Below are positions 1 to 7,572 of a DNA stretch of 16,905 bases, piece by piece. The notes under the pieces were generated by a model that did no database searches, was not told where the DNA came from, and saw nothing but the letters and a program-made list of their open reading frames with translations. The stretch comes from Clostridiales bacterium (lineage in GTDB: Bacteria > Bacillota > Clostridia > Peptostreptococcales > Anaerovoracaceae), in NCBI GenBank assembly GCA_009778415.1, contig WRJV01000327.1, positions 1-16,905 of the forward strand, in the 5' to 3' direction. Made by a program: the position numbers and the translations under genes. Numbering within the stretch: the first letter of the stretch is position 1; every line of letters begins with the position of its first letter.

Positions 1-1
1 C

Positions 2-919
2 GGCGTCGACCCAAGCGCAGGGTTTGGCGGCGCAGGGTTTGGCGGCGGCGCCGGCGGTTTTGAGGACATATTCGACATTTTCGGAGGCATGTTCGGAGGC
101 GGATACAGCCAGTCGCGGCGCAGAAACGCTCCGATGAAAGGCCGCGACATGCAGAAAGGCGTCGTCATAACGTTTGAAGAGGCGGCGTTTGGCACAAAGA
201 AGCAGGTAACGATAAACAAATTTGTCGAATGCGAAGCCTGCCACGGAAGCGGCGCAGCGGCAGGCAGCGCCAAGGTGACCTGCCCCAAGTGCGGAGGGAC
301 AGGAGAGATCAGGACAACGCAGAGAACGCCGTTTGGGCAGTTTCAAAGCGTTACCGGCTGCGACCGGTGCGAGGGCGTTGGCAAAATCGTCGAAACCCCT
401 TGCTCCGAATGCGGAGGGACAGGCAAGGTCAGGAAAGACGTCACCATGTCCGTCGACATCCCCGGCGGAGTCGACAACGATTCGGTCATTTCGATCAAGG
501 GCCAAGGCGAACCAGGGGTAAACGGGGGGCCGTTCGGCGACTTGTACATAGCGATTACCGTGAAGCCGCACAAGCTTTTCAAGCGCAAAGGCCAAGATTT
601 GTGGCTCGAAATCCCTGTTTCGTTCGCACAGGCGGCGCTGGGCGACGAGCTGGTCGTTCCGACTCTCAGCGAGAAGGTGTCCTACACTATCCCTGCGGGA
701 ACTCAGCCGGAAACTGTTTTTAGGCTGAAAGGCAAAGGGATAAAGCCCGTCAGGGGCGGCAAAATGGGGGACTTGTACGTGAAAGTCATCTTGGAAGTGC
801 CGGTCAGGCTCAACGCAAAACAGAAAAAACTCATTGAGGAGCTGGGGGAGGCGCTTACAAACGACAGTTACAACAAAAGGAAGACGTTTGCGGAGGTAAT
901 GAAGGAGTTGTTTAAATAA
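2..919 (+). CDS. dnaJ: Chaperone protein DnaJ (Hsp40), 5' end outside the window
   Basis: This is the co-chaperone that delivers unfolded clients to DnaK and stimulates its ATPase in the cytoplasm. The frame is open from base 2, so the gene starts to the left of the window; the N-terminal J domain with HPD (roughly 75 residues) is missing by truncation only. The visible part opens with a glycine/phenylalanine-rich linker (about 2-115), then four CxxCxGxG zinc motifs starting at 230 (CEACHGSG), 281 (CPKCGGTG), 359 (CDRCEGVG) and 401 (CSECGGTG). The two C-terminal substrate-binding beta domains follow. All eight zinc cysteines are present, so it looks functional as a type I DnaJ. An internal ATG at 89 lies in the Gly/Phe linker and is not the real start. 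A PilZ gene follows 12 bases after the stop; in many Bacillota prmA follows dnaJ, so the downstream neighbour is not the usual one. Confidence 0.97.
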   Translation, partial: GVDPSAGFGGAGFGGGAGGFEDIFDIFGGMFGGGYSQSRRRNAPMKGRDMQKGVVITFEEAAFGTKKQVTINKFVECEACHGSGAAAGSAKVTCPKCGGTGEIRTTQRTPFGQFQSVTGCDRCEGVGKIVETPCSECGGTGKVRKDVTMSVDIPGGVDNDSVISIKGQGEPGVNGGPFGDLYIAITVKPHKLFKRKGQDLWLEIPVSFAQAALGDELVVPTLSEKVSYTIPAGTQPETVFRLKGKGIKPVRGGKMGDLYVKVILEVPVRLNAKQKKLIEELGEALTNDSYNKRKTFAEVMKELFK

Positions 920-924
920 GGAGG
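919..924 (+). promoter_or_regulatory. Ribosome binding site AGGAGG of the PilZ gene
   Basis: A perfect AGGAGG overlaps the last base of the dnaJ stop codon. It is 4 bases from ATG 929 and 7 bases from ATG 932, which favours the second of the two adjacent start codons. The tight packing supports translation of both genes from one message. Confidence 0.75.
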
Positions 925-931
925 CAAAATG

Positions 932-1585
932 ATGTTGGAGATGATCGACGAGTATTCAAAAGCGCAGATTTTTTCTTCTGAAAGGGTTCTGCTCGGGAAA
1001 GCAGAAATAATACGCAAGTTTGAGGATAAAAAGATCCGTCTGAGGGTGCATGAAGAAGTTATGAATTTAATGTACACTTCATTCATCATTACTGTGTCCA
1101 GCGACGCTCACGGACTCGTCACGTACAAGGCGAACCTGCTGGAATTCAGGAGGGAATCCGAAGCCGACAAGACATACGACGTAATATGCGAACTTGTTGA
1201 AATGCTCGAAATAATACAGAGACGCGAGAACTTCAAGATCAAAGTGCTGCTTCCAACAACAATTTCTGTCTACGACAGCGCTAAAAGGCCAGTCCTTGAC
1301 GGCGAGGGGAACCAAGTCAGGCTGCCCGCCGAAATCAGGGACATCAGCGCCTCGGGAGTGCTGGTGCAGACGCAAGCGGACCTTGCGGTCGGGCAGTTAA
1401 TTGAATTCGTGTTCGACAAAGCCGGGCAGCCGTTCCTTCTGACCGCAGAAATCATTCGGCGCAAGGAGTACGAGAGCGGGCTTAAGGGGGTAGGCTGCAA
1501 ATTCGTGGGCTTGCCCGTAGCGCACGAGGCTAGCATCAGGCGGTACATCTTCAAGCTGCAGCTGGCGAAAGTAAAGGAAAAATAG
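932..1585 (+). CDS. PilZ-domain protein, YcgR/flagellar-brake type, probable c-di-GMP receptor
   Basis: A predicted 217-residue soluble protein. The first ~90 residues resemble the N-terminal (PilZN/YcgR-like) domain that precedes PilZ in flagellar-brake proteins. A C-terminal PilZ domain follows (about residues 95-215). The PilZ signature is visible as QRRENFK at residues 96-102, then DISASG at 137-142 (D/NxSxxG), then the late strand GVGCKF. PilZ proteins bind cyclic di-GMP and usually adjust motility, adhesion or exopolysaccharide. Here the last residue of the RxxxR half of the motif is lysine instead of arginine, so affinity is uncertain. Two adjacent ATG codons (929 and 932) are possible. 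I chose 932 because AGGAGG at 919-924 then lies 7 bases away, against 4 for 929. The gene starts 12 bases after dnaJ and is probably co-transcribed with it. It ends at a hairpin. No flagellar or diguanylate-cyclase gene is in view to fix the output. Confidence 0.85.
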   Translation: MLEMIDEYSKAQIFSSERVLLGKAEIIRKFEDKKIRLRVHEEVMNLMYTSFIITVSSDAHGLVTYKANLLEFRRESEADKTYDVICELVEMLEIIQRRENFKIKVLLPTTISVYDSAKRPVLDGEGNQVRLPAEIRDISASGVLVQTQADLAVGQLIEFVFDKAGQPFLLTAEIIRRKEYESGLKGVGCKFVGLPVAHEASIRRYIFKLQLAKVKEK

Positions 1586-1588
1586 CCG

Positions 1589-1614
1589 CTAACGCGGGCG
1601 ACAGCCCGCGTTAG
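1589..1614. terminator. Perfect GC-rich hairpin, probable bidirectional terminator between convergent genes
   Basis: An 11-bp perfect stem, CTAACGCGGGC (1589-1599) paired with GCCCGCGTTAG (1604-1614), with a four-base GACA loop. It lies 3 bases after the PilZ stop and 37 bases beyond the stop of the convergent PBP gene, the place expected for a shared terminator. On the plus strand no clear U-tract follows. On the minus strand a short T-run (complement of the A-run around 1577-1582) comes only after about 7 bases. Termination is therefore inferred from position and stem strength; a REP-like element is the alternative. Confidence 0.6.
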
Positions 1615-1656
1615 TCCATAATTTACAGTCTATAATTTACGGTCCATAATTTACCA
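1615..1656. repeat. Three tandem copies of a 14-bp repeat
   Basis: The units are TCCATAATTTACAG (1615-1628), TCTATAATTTACGG (1629-1642) and TCCATAATTTACCA (1643-1656), sharing the core ATAATTTAC and abutting the hairpin at 1589-1614. The third copy contains the TAA stop codon (complement of 1651-1653) of the PBP gene, so the array reaches into the coding end. Function unknown. Confidence 0.8.
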
Positions 1657-4600
1657 AAAAGGCCTCAGATTTTCAGGCATGTCGTCGTACATGCTGCCGG
1701 GAGGCGTAAACTCACCCGGTTCGGCACCGTTCTGCGGGTGGCTGTTCCATTCGTTGTAATCGGGCACGCCAGGCGAGCTTCCGGGCTGCGCCCCTTCTTC
1801 CTCATCTGGCTCTTCAGGTTCCTGCACGACTCCCCGCGTCTCCCAGTTGTATTGATATTCGGTGTTTTCGGGCACAGGGTACATCTCGGGGTCGGGGTTG
1901 TGGAGGAAGCAGAAAAGGTGCGGCACCTCGTATGCAATATCGCCCACGGCAGGGTCTGGGTAGTACGGCCGCTGAACGCCGAAAGAGGACGTAACCTCAG
2001 TGCAGAGCGGCGTCGCCAAGTAGCCTGTCTTCGTACAGATTCTGACGTAAGTATGGATGTTGTCTGTATCCGAAGGCTGGGTGCCTTTGATGAAATACTC
2101 GCTTCTTACAGTCCCCCTGGGATCCAGGTAGCTTATGTCGGTAGGCACTTTTCCGCTGATCGTGTCTATTGTGGCGCTTGTGACGTTTGCGGGGGCAGAT
2201 GGGAAGGTCCCTGCCGGAATCCCGGCGCAGACCTGCTTCATTATCTTGCTCCAGAGCTTTGCAGCAGCCATACTGCCCGTACTGAGTTCGATGCTGACGT
2301 CGTTCCCAATCCATAGTGAAGCAGCATACTGGGGCGTAAGCCCGACAAACCAAGCGTCAAAATTGTCGGTAGTCGTGCCTGTTTTGCCCGCAACGGGTTG
2401 AACCCCTATAGCAGCTTGGCCCGCGATGCCCGAAGTCACGGTTGACCGGAGTATGTCAGTCATGATGAACGCTACGCCGGGGTCCATGGCTTGGTTTGTG
2501 ACGGGGATGTTGTCCAGAATGATTTCGCCGTATTTGTTGGTCACCTTCGTGTACGATATGGGCTCAATGTACGCCCCTTGGTTTGCGAAAGTGCCGTAAC
2601 CGCCCGCCATCTCCAGCGGTGATATGCCGTTCGTCATGCCACCAAGGGCAAGCGCAGCAGGGTTCATGTCGTTGGTCGGCCCAGAATCGACTATTGAGGT
2701 AATGCCCAATTTTTTCAGGAACTGGTAGGAGTATTCGTAGCCTATTTCATTAAAGACCTTAACCGCGCAGACGTTGACCGACTGTTCCACTGCCCTGCGC
2801 ATCGTATGCAAGCCCCTGTAGCCCGCGTACCAGTTCTTGGGCCATGCACGGCCGCCGGAAATCAGCGGGGCGTCGTCGATCACGCTTGCAGCCGTCCAGT
2901 AGCTGCCGTACATGTTGCCGGCCGGCACCTCGCCGTCATCGCCATCTTCCCCGACTTCGTTTGCCTGATAGTTCTGCGAGCTTCCGCCCAGCATCGCATC
3001 GACGCCGGACTGGAGCGCAGGGCCGTACACGCCCATTGGCTTGATGGACGACCCCGGCTGCCTTGGGCTGCTGGCGCGGTTGAAGAGGAGCCTTCCTACG
3101 GTCTGCCTGCCGCCAACCATAGCCCTGATGTGCCCCGTGCTGTGGTCGGTTATCACCATAGCCGACTGGGGCTGGACTACTGCCTGCTTCAAGCTGTAGT
3201 TCAGGCTTGAAACAGTAAGGCTTTCGCCGGTCTGGGTGAAGAAATTCGGGTACTTGTCGAAAAACTGCCCGGAAATAATCGCGTTGCCCTCGTCGTCCCT
3301 GCTTTTGTACTCCTTGGGAATCGATATGTAGCCACCGCCGATGCTGTAAAACGTGCCGTCTTTTTCGAGGTATATGTTTTTGAACTCAATGCTGTAGTCC
3401 ACGTTCCCCTGCGATTCGGTCCTGAATACGTTCAGGCGGCCATTGGCGAAAATTTTCAAGCCTCCGCCCGGCAGCCTCTCGTATTCGGAAGGCGCAAGGG
3501 TGAAGTTGCCTTCGTCATCGAAGTAATTGCTGTACTTATAGAGCAGAATATTGCCGTTTTGGCCTAATATGTTCCCTGCCTTGTCCTTTTTCAGGTTGGC
3601 TACTTTTGGGAAGTTGGCGTTGTCTGCGAACTCGGCTTCGATGATCTTCTGGGTAGCCGTGTTCAAAGTGGAATAAATCCGAAGCCCGTTGTTGTAAAGC
3701 CGCCTTTCTGCTTCGTCCTTGTCGTAGCCGTAGGTTTTCATCAGATCCTCGACAACTCTTTTCAGGACGTAATCCGAAAAATACGATGCATTGAATTCTT
3801 CAGTCGTGCTCTGGTACGGAGTGATGTGGTCCCTGATGTCGTCGGCAAGTGCAGCGTTGTACCGTGCTTCGTCGATGTAGCCCTGCTCCTTCATGAACCT
3901 CAGTATCAGGTTGCGGCGTTCTGCCGAGGCGTCGGTGTTGTACATGTACGTGGTTGTGCTGCCCCTGACCAGTATGTTGTCGTCGCCTTCCACTTCTGCT
4001 TCCTCGTCGCTTTCTACGGTGGCAGCTTCGTCGTTGGCGTATTCCTTGATGAGCGCGTATGCTGTAGGCTGCTGCGGTATTGCGGCAAGCGCCGCGCATT
4101 CGATCAGGGTCAGGTCAGCCACGTCCTTTGAAAAATAGGCTTGCGACGCAGCCTGTACGCCGCTGGACCTGAAACCCAGGAAAATCGTGTTCAGGTACGC
4201 TTCGACTATCTGTTTTTTGGTAAGCTGTTTTTCGATTACCAAGGTGTAATACGCCTCAACGACCTTCCGCTCAAGCGAACGGTCAAAGCGCCTGTCCGGT
4301 ATGAACAAATTCCTTGCCAGCTGTTGCGTGATGGTGCTGGTGCCGCTTATCTTTCCACCTCCAAAAACGCTGTCCCTTATGGCCCCGACCATGCGAACCA
4401 CGTTGAACCCGCTGTGCGTCCAGAAGGTCTTGTCCTCGATGGCGATGAATGCGTTGTACAAATCCTCCGGCATGTCGGCAAAGGCTATGTTTGTGCGCTT
4501 GCCGTCCCGGGAATTGTAAATGTTCTCGATTACCGCCCCGGAATCGTCGTACATGACCGAGTTTTCCGCAAGCATGGAGTATATGTTCTTCGGGTCTATC

Positions 4601-5028
4601 TCAGGCACGTCTTTAATTATCGTGTAAACATAGGCTGAAGCTCCTATTCCGCACAGCAAGAGCAGGCAAAACACGGCTATGATCAGCCTCTTGATTCTTA
4701 TCCGGAACTTTTTCTTTTTTTTCTTTGCGCTCTTTTTTGCCATGTCTGTTTCCGCCTTGGGGGCGCTTCCCGCCTTTCGTTTTGGCACTATTTTCCGTAA
4801 AAGAACGTTCATCCATTTACCCGACTTTTCTTCCTCAAGCCGCTGTTGCCGCGTCTTTCGCCTTTGCTGGAGGGGCGTCAGCTTATCCGCATCTTCAAAA
4901 TCGCCGGGTTTATATACTGAAGTTTTTTTGAATTCATCGCTCAACTTGTCAAATTCCGCGAAAATATCGTTTGGGTCGCTTGGTTTGCTGTGCTCTGACA
5001 AATTTATCACCTGCTTTGCTCGTATCAT
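1651..5028 (-). CDS. Class A penicillin-binding protein (PBP1A family): peptidoglycan glycosyltransferase/transpeptidase
   Basis: A bifunctional enzyme that polymerises lipid II and cross-links stem peptides outside the membrane. From the ATG at 5028 it has 1125 residues, longer than typical (700-950). Order: a ~110-residue charged cytoplasmic head ending in a lysine run; one membrane segment (~114-137); a GT51 domain with catalytic E198 in EDKTFWTH, then GTSTITQQ (229-236), RKVVE (254-258) and QIVEAYLN (273-280); an acidic insert (~339-350); a ~140-residue linker domain (~475-615). The transpeptidase follows with SSIK (660-663, catalytic S660), SVN (750-752) and KTG (882-884). A C-terminal domain carries paired cysteines and ends in a Pro/Glu/Gly-rich tail. 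All catalytic motifs are intact. No SD precedes the ATG; a TTG at 5001 has AGGTGAT upstream and may be the true start (1116 residues). The gene is monocistronic, divergent from comEC. It resembles pbpA/mrcA/ponA genes, but the exact symbol is unclear. Confidence 0.95.
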   Translation of the reverse strand: MIRAKQVINLSEHSKPSDPNDIFAEFDKLSDEFKKTSVYKPGDFEDADKLTPLQQRRKTRQQRLEEEKSGKWMNVLLRKIVPKRKAGSAPKAETDMAKKSAKKKKKKFRIRIKRLIIAVFCLLLLCGIGASAYVYTIIKDVPEIDPKNIYSMLAENSVMYDDSGAVIENIYNSRDGKRTNIAFADMPEDLYNAFIAIEDKTFWTHSGFNVVRMVGAIRDSVFGGGKISGTSTITQQLARNLFIPDRRFDRSLERKVVEAYYTLVIEKQLTKKQIVEAYLNTIFLGFRSSGVQAASQAYFSKDVADLTLIECAALAAIPQQPTAYALIKEYANDEAATVESDEEAEVEGDDNILVRGSTTTYMYNTDASAERRNLILRFMKEQGYIDEARYNAALADDIRDHITPYQSTTEEFNASYFSDYVLKRVVEDLMKTYGYDKDEAERRLYNNGLRIYSTLNTATQKIIEAEFADNANFPKVANLKKDKAGNILGQNGNILLYKYSNYFDDEGNFTLAPSEYERLPGGGLKIFANGRLNVFRTESQGNVDYSIEFKNIYLEKDGTFYSIGGGYISIPKEYKSRDDEGNAIISGQFFDKYPNFFTQTGESLTVSSLNYSLKQAVVQPQSAMVITDHSTGHIRAMVGGRQTVGRLLFNRASSPRQPGSSIKPMGVYGPALQSGVDAMLGGSSQNYQANEVGEDGDDGEVPAGNMYGSYWTAASVIDDAPLISGGRAWPKNWYAGYRGLHTMRRAVEQSVNVCAVKVFNEIGYEYSYQFLKKLGITSIVDSGPTNDMNPAALALGGMTNGISPLEMAGGYGTFANQGAYIEPISYTKVTNKYGEIILDNIPVTNQAMDPGVAFIMTDILRSTVTSGIAGQAAIGVQPVAGKTGTTTDNFDAWFVGLTPQYAASLWIGNDVSIELSTGSMAAAKLWSKIMKQVCAGIPAGTFPSAPANVTSATIDTISGKVPTDISYLDPRGTVRSEYFIKGTQPSDTDNIHTYVRICTKTGYLATPLCTEVTSSFGVQRPYYPDPAVGDIAYEVPHLFCFLHNPDPEMYPVPENTEYQYNWETRGVVQEPEEPDEEEGAQPGSSPGVPDYNEWNSHPQNGAEPGEFTPPGSMYDDMPENLRPFW
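5007..5013 (-). promoter_or_regulatory. SD-like AGGTGAT inside the 5' end of the PBP frame
   Basis: Reading the minus strand, AGGTGAT (complementary to the 3' end of 16S rRNA) is followed by AAAT and then a TTG codon at 5001-4999. The upstream ATG at 5028 is preceded by AACACAACAG, with no purine-rich SD. Nearly every other gene in the window has a clear SD, so the TTG start is a serious alternative. Confidence 0.45.
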
Positions 5029-5057
5029 CTGTTGTGTTTTTGTAAAAACCGTTAATA

Positions 5058-5084
5058 ATTATATCATATTTCGGGGCAATTATA
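5058..5084 (-). promoter_or_regulatory. Candidate -10 elements for the PBP gene
   Basis: On the minus strand two exact TATAAT hexamers occur, at 5084-5079 and 5063-5058, 30 to 56 bases upstream of the PBP ATG. Neither has a convincing TTGACA-like -35 at 16-18 bases, so which one is used cannot be told. The 174-base region 5029-5202 is otherwise AT-rich spacer shared with comEC. Confidence 0.4.
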
Positions 5085-5114
5085 CACATATTTTAGTTTT
5101 GACGGATATTTAGC

Positions 5115-5143
5115 TTGATTTGTTCCATCGGATGAGGTAAAAT
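5115..5143 (+). promoter_or_regulatory. Candidate sigma-A promoter of the comEC-holA-eamA run
   Basis: TTGATT (5115-5120) and TAAAAT (5138-5143) are separated by exactly 17 bases, giving a transcript start near 5150 and a leader of about 50 bases before the comEC ATG. A second TATAAT at 5149-5154 has no partner at a good distance. Confidence 0.55.
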
Positions 5144-5202
5144 ATATCTATAATACTAATATATAACATATTAAATATATAATGTAAACGGAGAAGGGCT
5201 AG

Positions 5203-7548
5203 ATGAGAAGAAAGATATGTTTGATAGCGGCGTCATTTGGGGCTGGCATTTTCGCAGGGTGGAGCTTTGGTTTTTTCAAACTGGCTGTCCTTGTGTCCGC
5301 CTGCGGCATAGCCGCCTACTTTGTCGTTAAATTCGGCAAGCTCGGCTATTATAAGAACGCAATTTTTGCGGTGCTGGTTTTTTTCATTGCAGGGGCTGCT
5401 TGCCTCGCTGTCCATGAACAGAAAAAAGACGGCATGGTGCCTTTAGCCGGACAGCCGGCCCAGGTCTATGGGGTGGTTTGTTCAATTGAAAAAAAAGGCG
5501 ATGAAAGGTACCAGCTGGTAGTAAAGGCAGAAAAGGAAGGCTCGAAGGTGCTGGTCAACATCTACGGCGGTATCGAAACGGACGCAGCAAGCTTCTATGG
5601 CGACATTGCAGGAAGGCGTGTGCTGGTGCGCGGCGTACCCGAACTGCCTGCCGGCAGGCGGAACCCCGGGACGTTTGACTACAAGCTGTACTTGAAGGCG
5701 AAGGGCATAAACGTCGTGATGAACGTTAAGCCCGAAGATGTTGCGGTGGGCGGCGAGGTCGTGCGCCGGTTTACTAACGCCATATCAAACATCAGGTGCG
5801 GTTTTTCGCAAAAGGCGGTGGCTGCAATGAGCCCTGAAAACGCAGGGATTCTTGTGGGGATGCTTTTTGGGGACAAAAACATGATCGACGGCGATGTCTA
5901 TGAGATGTTTCAAAAAAACGGGACGGCGCACGTCCTTGCCGTTAGCGGGCTTCACATTGGGGTCGTTTACGCTTTTCTCAGCAGGCTGCTCAGGTCGCGC
6001 AGGAATGTTTTTTTGAACCTGCTGCTCCTCGCAGCCCTGTTTGCTTATGCGGCTCTTGCAGCTTTTTCGCCCTCTGTATTGAGGGCAGGGGTCATGATAG
6101 CCCTTCACATACTGTCAAAGCTGCTCTGCATGAGGTACGACATGCTCAGCGCTGCCGCAGGCATTGCGTTTGCAATGATGTTGTTCAACCCGTTGGCCAT
6201 ATTTGAAACCGGCTTTCTGCTCTCCTTCCTCGCCATTCTCACCCTTGCCATAGTGTTTCCGGCTGCCCGGCGCATTTATGACAGCGGCCTGACGGCGGCG
6301 GCGGCGCTGCAGGTTGGGCTCGCGCCGGTAACGGCGTACCTTTTCAACTATTTCTCATTTGCGGCGCTGTTCATCAACATCCCCGTCATATTCATGGCGG
6401 GCATTATCATACCGGCCGGGGTGGCGCTTGTCCTTGTTTCCTACGTTCCGGGCCCGCTTTTTTCGGTTTTCGCAGGCATCATGGACGCCCTTTGCCAGAT
6501 CATGTACAAGATGAACGAATTCACCTATGCTAAAGGCGGCATGTTCTGCAACGTGGTCAGCCCGCCGCTTTTTGCTGTGTTCGCATTTTACGGGCTGCTT
6601 TTTTTGGGGTGCTCCGAGATGGTTTGGATATGGTTCAAAAGGAAAGACCGCGTCAAGCCGGCGGTGCTGGCGTTTGCCGTGATCATTGCCTCGCTGGTTG
6701 CCGCCGCCCCCATGCAGGACGACTTCCGCCGGGCGCAGATGGTTTTTGTCGACGTAGGGCAGGGCGACTGCCTGCACATAAGGACGCCAAGCGGCAAAAA
6801 CATATTGATAGACGGCGGGGGGAGCCAGAGCTTCGACGTCGGCAAAAAGGTGCTCATGCCCTACTTGCTGAAGAACGGGGTGAGCAAAATCGACATGGCA
6901 TTCGTGACGCACCGCCACCTTGACCACTATGGCGGCATCGTCTCGCTGGCCAACAACTTCAATATTGGCAAACTATGCCTGTATGGGGCAAACGAGGCAA
7001 TCGAAGACGAGATTGTGGCAGAGACCAGCCTCAAGGCCGGCCAGATATTGTATATGTCAAAGGGGCAGAGGGTAGCAGTGGACAGAGGTGTCTACATCGA
7101 AATCCTGTACCCCGAAAAAAAGCCGTATAAAGAATACGAAGAGCTTGCTTCTGACAGCGCCAACGAAAACGACATATGCCTTATCGTCAAGGTGGAATAT
7201 TACGGGTTTTCAGCCATGATGACGGGCGACATCGACAAAGACGGCGAACGCAGTTTGATCGGCGCTTACGGAGGCATTGAAGGGGCGCTTTCCGCCGACC
7301 TGCTCAAAGTTGCCCACCACGGCAGCAGATACAGCAGTTCCGACGAATTCCTCGCTGCAGTCAGCCCAAAGTACGCTGTTTTCCAGGTAGGTAAAAACAA
7401 TTTTGGGCACCCGACGGCAGAAGTCCTGGAGAAAATGGACAGCATAGGCGCACAGGTCTACAGGAACGACAAAATGGGCGCCATCGGGGTCTTCATAAAA
7501 AAAGAAGGCGGCGAGCCGGAAATAAAGACTGTTGTGCTGGAAAAATAA
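5203..7548 (+). CDS. comEC: ComEC/Rec2-family DNA internalisation channel protein
   Basis: The 781-residue membrane protein is thought to carry transforming single-stranded DNA across the cytoplasmic membrane. The N-terminus has closely spaced membrane helices (~5-72), then an OB-like DUF4131 domain (~85-185) with the family motif RNPGTFDYKLYLKAKGI (153-169). The Competence domain follows, with GMLFGDKNMID (219-229) and HVLAVSGLHIG (243-253) and many helices to ~500. The C-terminal metallo-beta-lactamase domain has DVGQGD (517-522), the metal motif THRHLDH (569-575, HxHxDH intact), TGDID (674-678) and AHHGS (704-708). Full length and catalytic residues suggest an active nuclease-like domain rather than a decayed one. 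ATG 5203 follows GGAGAAGGG at 5190-5198. holA starts shortly downstream, a pairing common in Bacillota. No comEA is upstream, so natural competence itself cannot be asserted. Confidence 0.96.
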   Translation: MRRKICLIAASFGAGIFAGWSFGFFKLAVLVSACGIAAYFVVKFGKLGYYKNAIFAVLVFFIAGAACLAVHEQKKDGMVPLAGQPAQVYGVVCSIEKKGDERYQLVVKAEKEGSKVLVNIYGGIETDAASFYGDIAGRRVLVRGVPELPAGRRNPGTFDYKLYLKAKGINVVMNVKPEDVAVGGEVVRRFTNAISNIRCGFSQKAVAAMSPENAGILVGMLFGDKNMIDGDVYEMFQKNGTAHVLAVSGLHIGVVYAFLSRLLRSRRNVFLNLLLLAALFAYAALAAFSPSVLRAGVMIALHILSKLLCMRYDMLSAAAGIAFAMMLFNPLAIFETGFLLSFLAILTLAIVFPAARRIYDSGLTAAAALQVGLAPVTAYLFNYFSFAALFINIPVIFMAGIIIPAGVALVLVSYVPGPLFSVFAGIMDALCQIMYKMNEFTYAKGGMFCNVVSPPLFAVFAFYGLLFLGCSEMVWIWFKRKDRVKPAVLAFAVIIASLVAAAPMQDDFRRAQMVFVDVGQGDCLHIRTPSGKNILIDGGGSQSFDVGKKVLMPYLLKNGVSKIDMAFVTHRHLDHYGGIVSLANNFNIGKLCLYGANEAIEDEIVAETSLKAGQILYMSKGQRVAVDRGVYIEILYPEKKPYKEYEELASDSANENDICLIVKVEYYGFSAMMTGDIDKDGERSLIGAYGGIEGALSADLLKVAHHGSRYSSSDEFLAAVSPKYAVFQVGKNNFGHPTAEVLEKMDSIGAQVYRNDKMGAIGVFIKKEGGEPEIKTVVLEK

Positions 7549-7572
7549 ATTGCTACGTTGTATAATGAACAA

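Noticed and set aside
1738..2316. 192-codon plus-strand frame opposite the PBP gene
   Set aside because: The opposite strand codes for the conserved PBP C-terminal region; this frame has no SD and no plausible domain.
5144..5182. AT-rich run before comEC as an origin or regulatory repeat
   Set aside because: The TATA-rich bases have no regular period and no DnaA-box-like 9-mers; ordinary promoter and leader sequence explains them.
6355..6927. 190-codon minus-strand open frame inside comEC
   Set aside because: His/Pro/Arg-rich antisense translation of membrane and metallo-beta-lactamase coding sequence; no start signal or family match.
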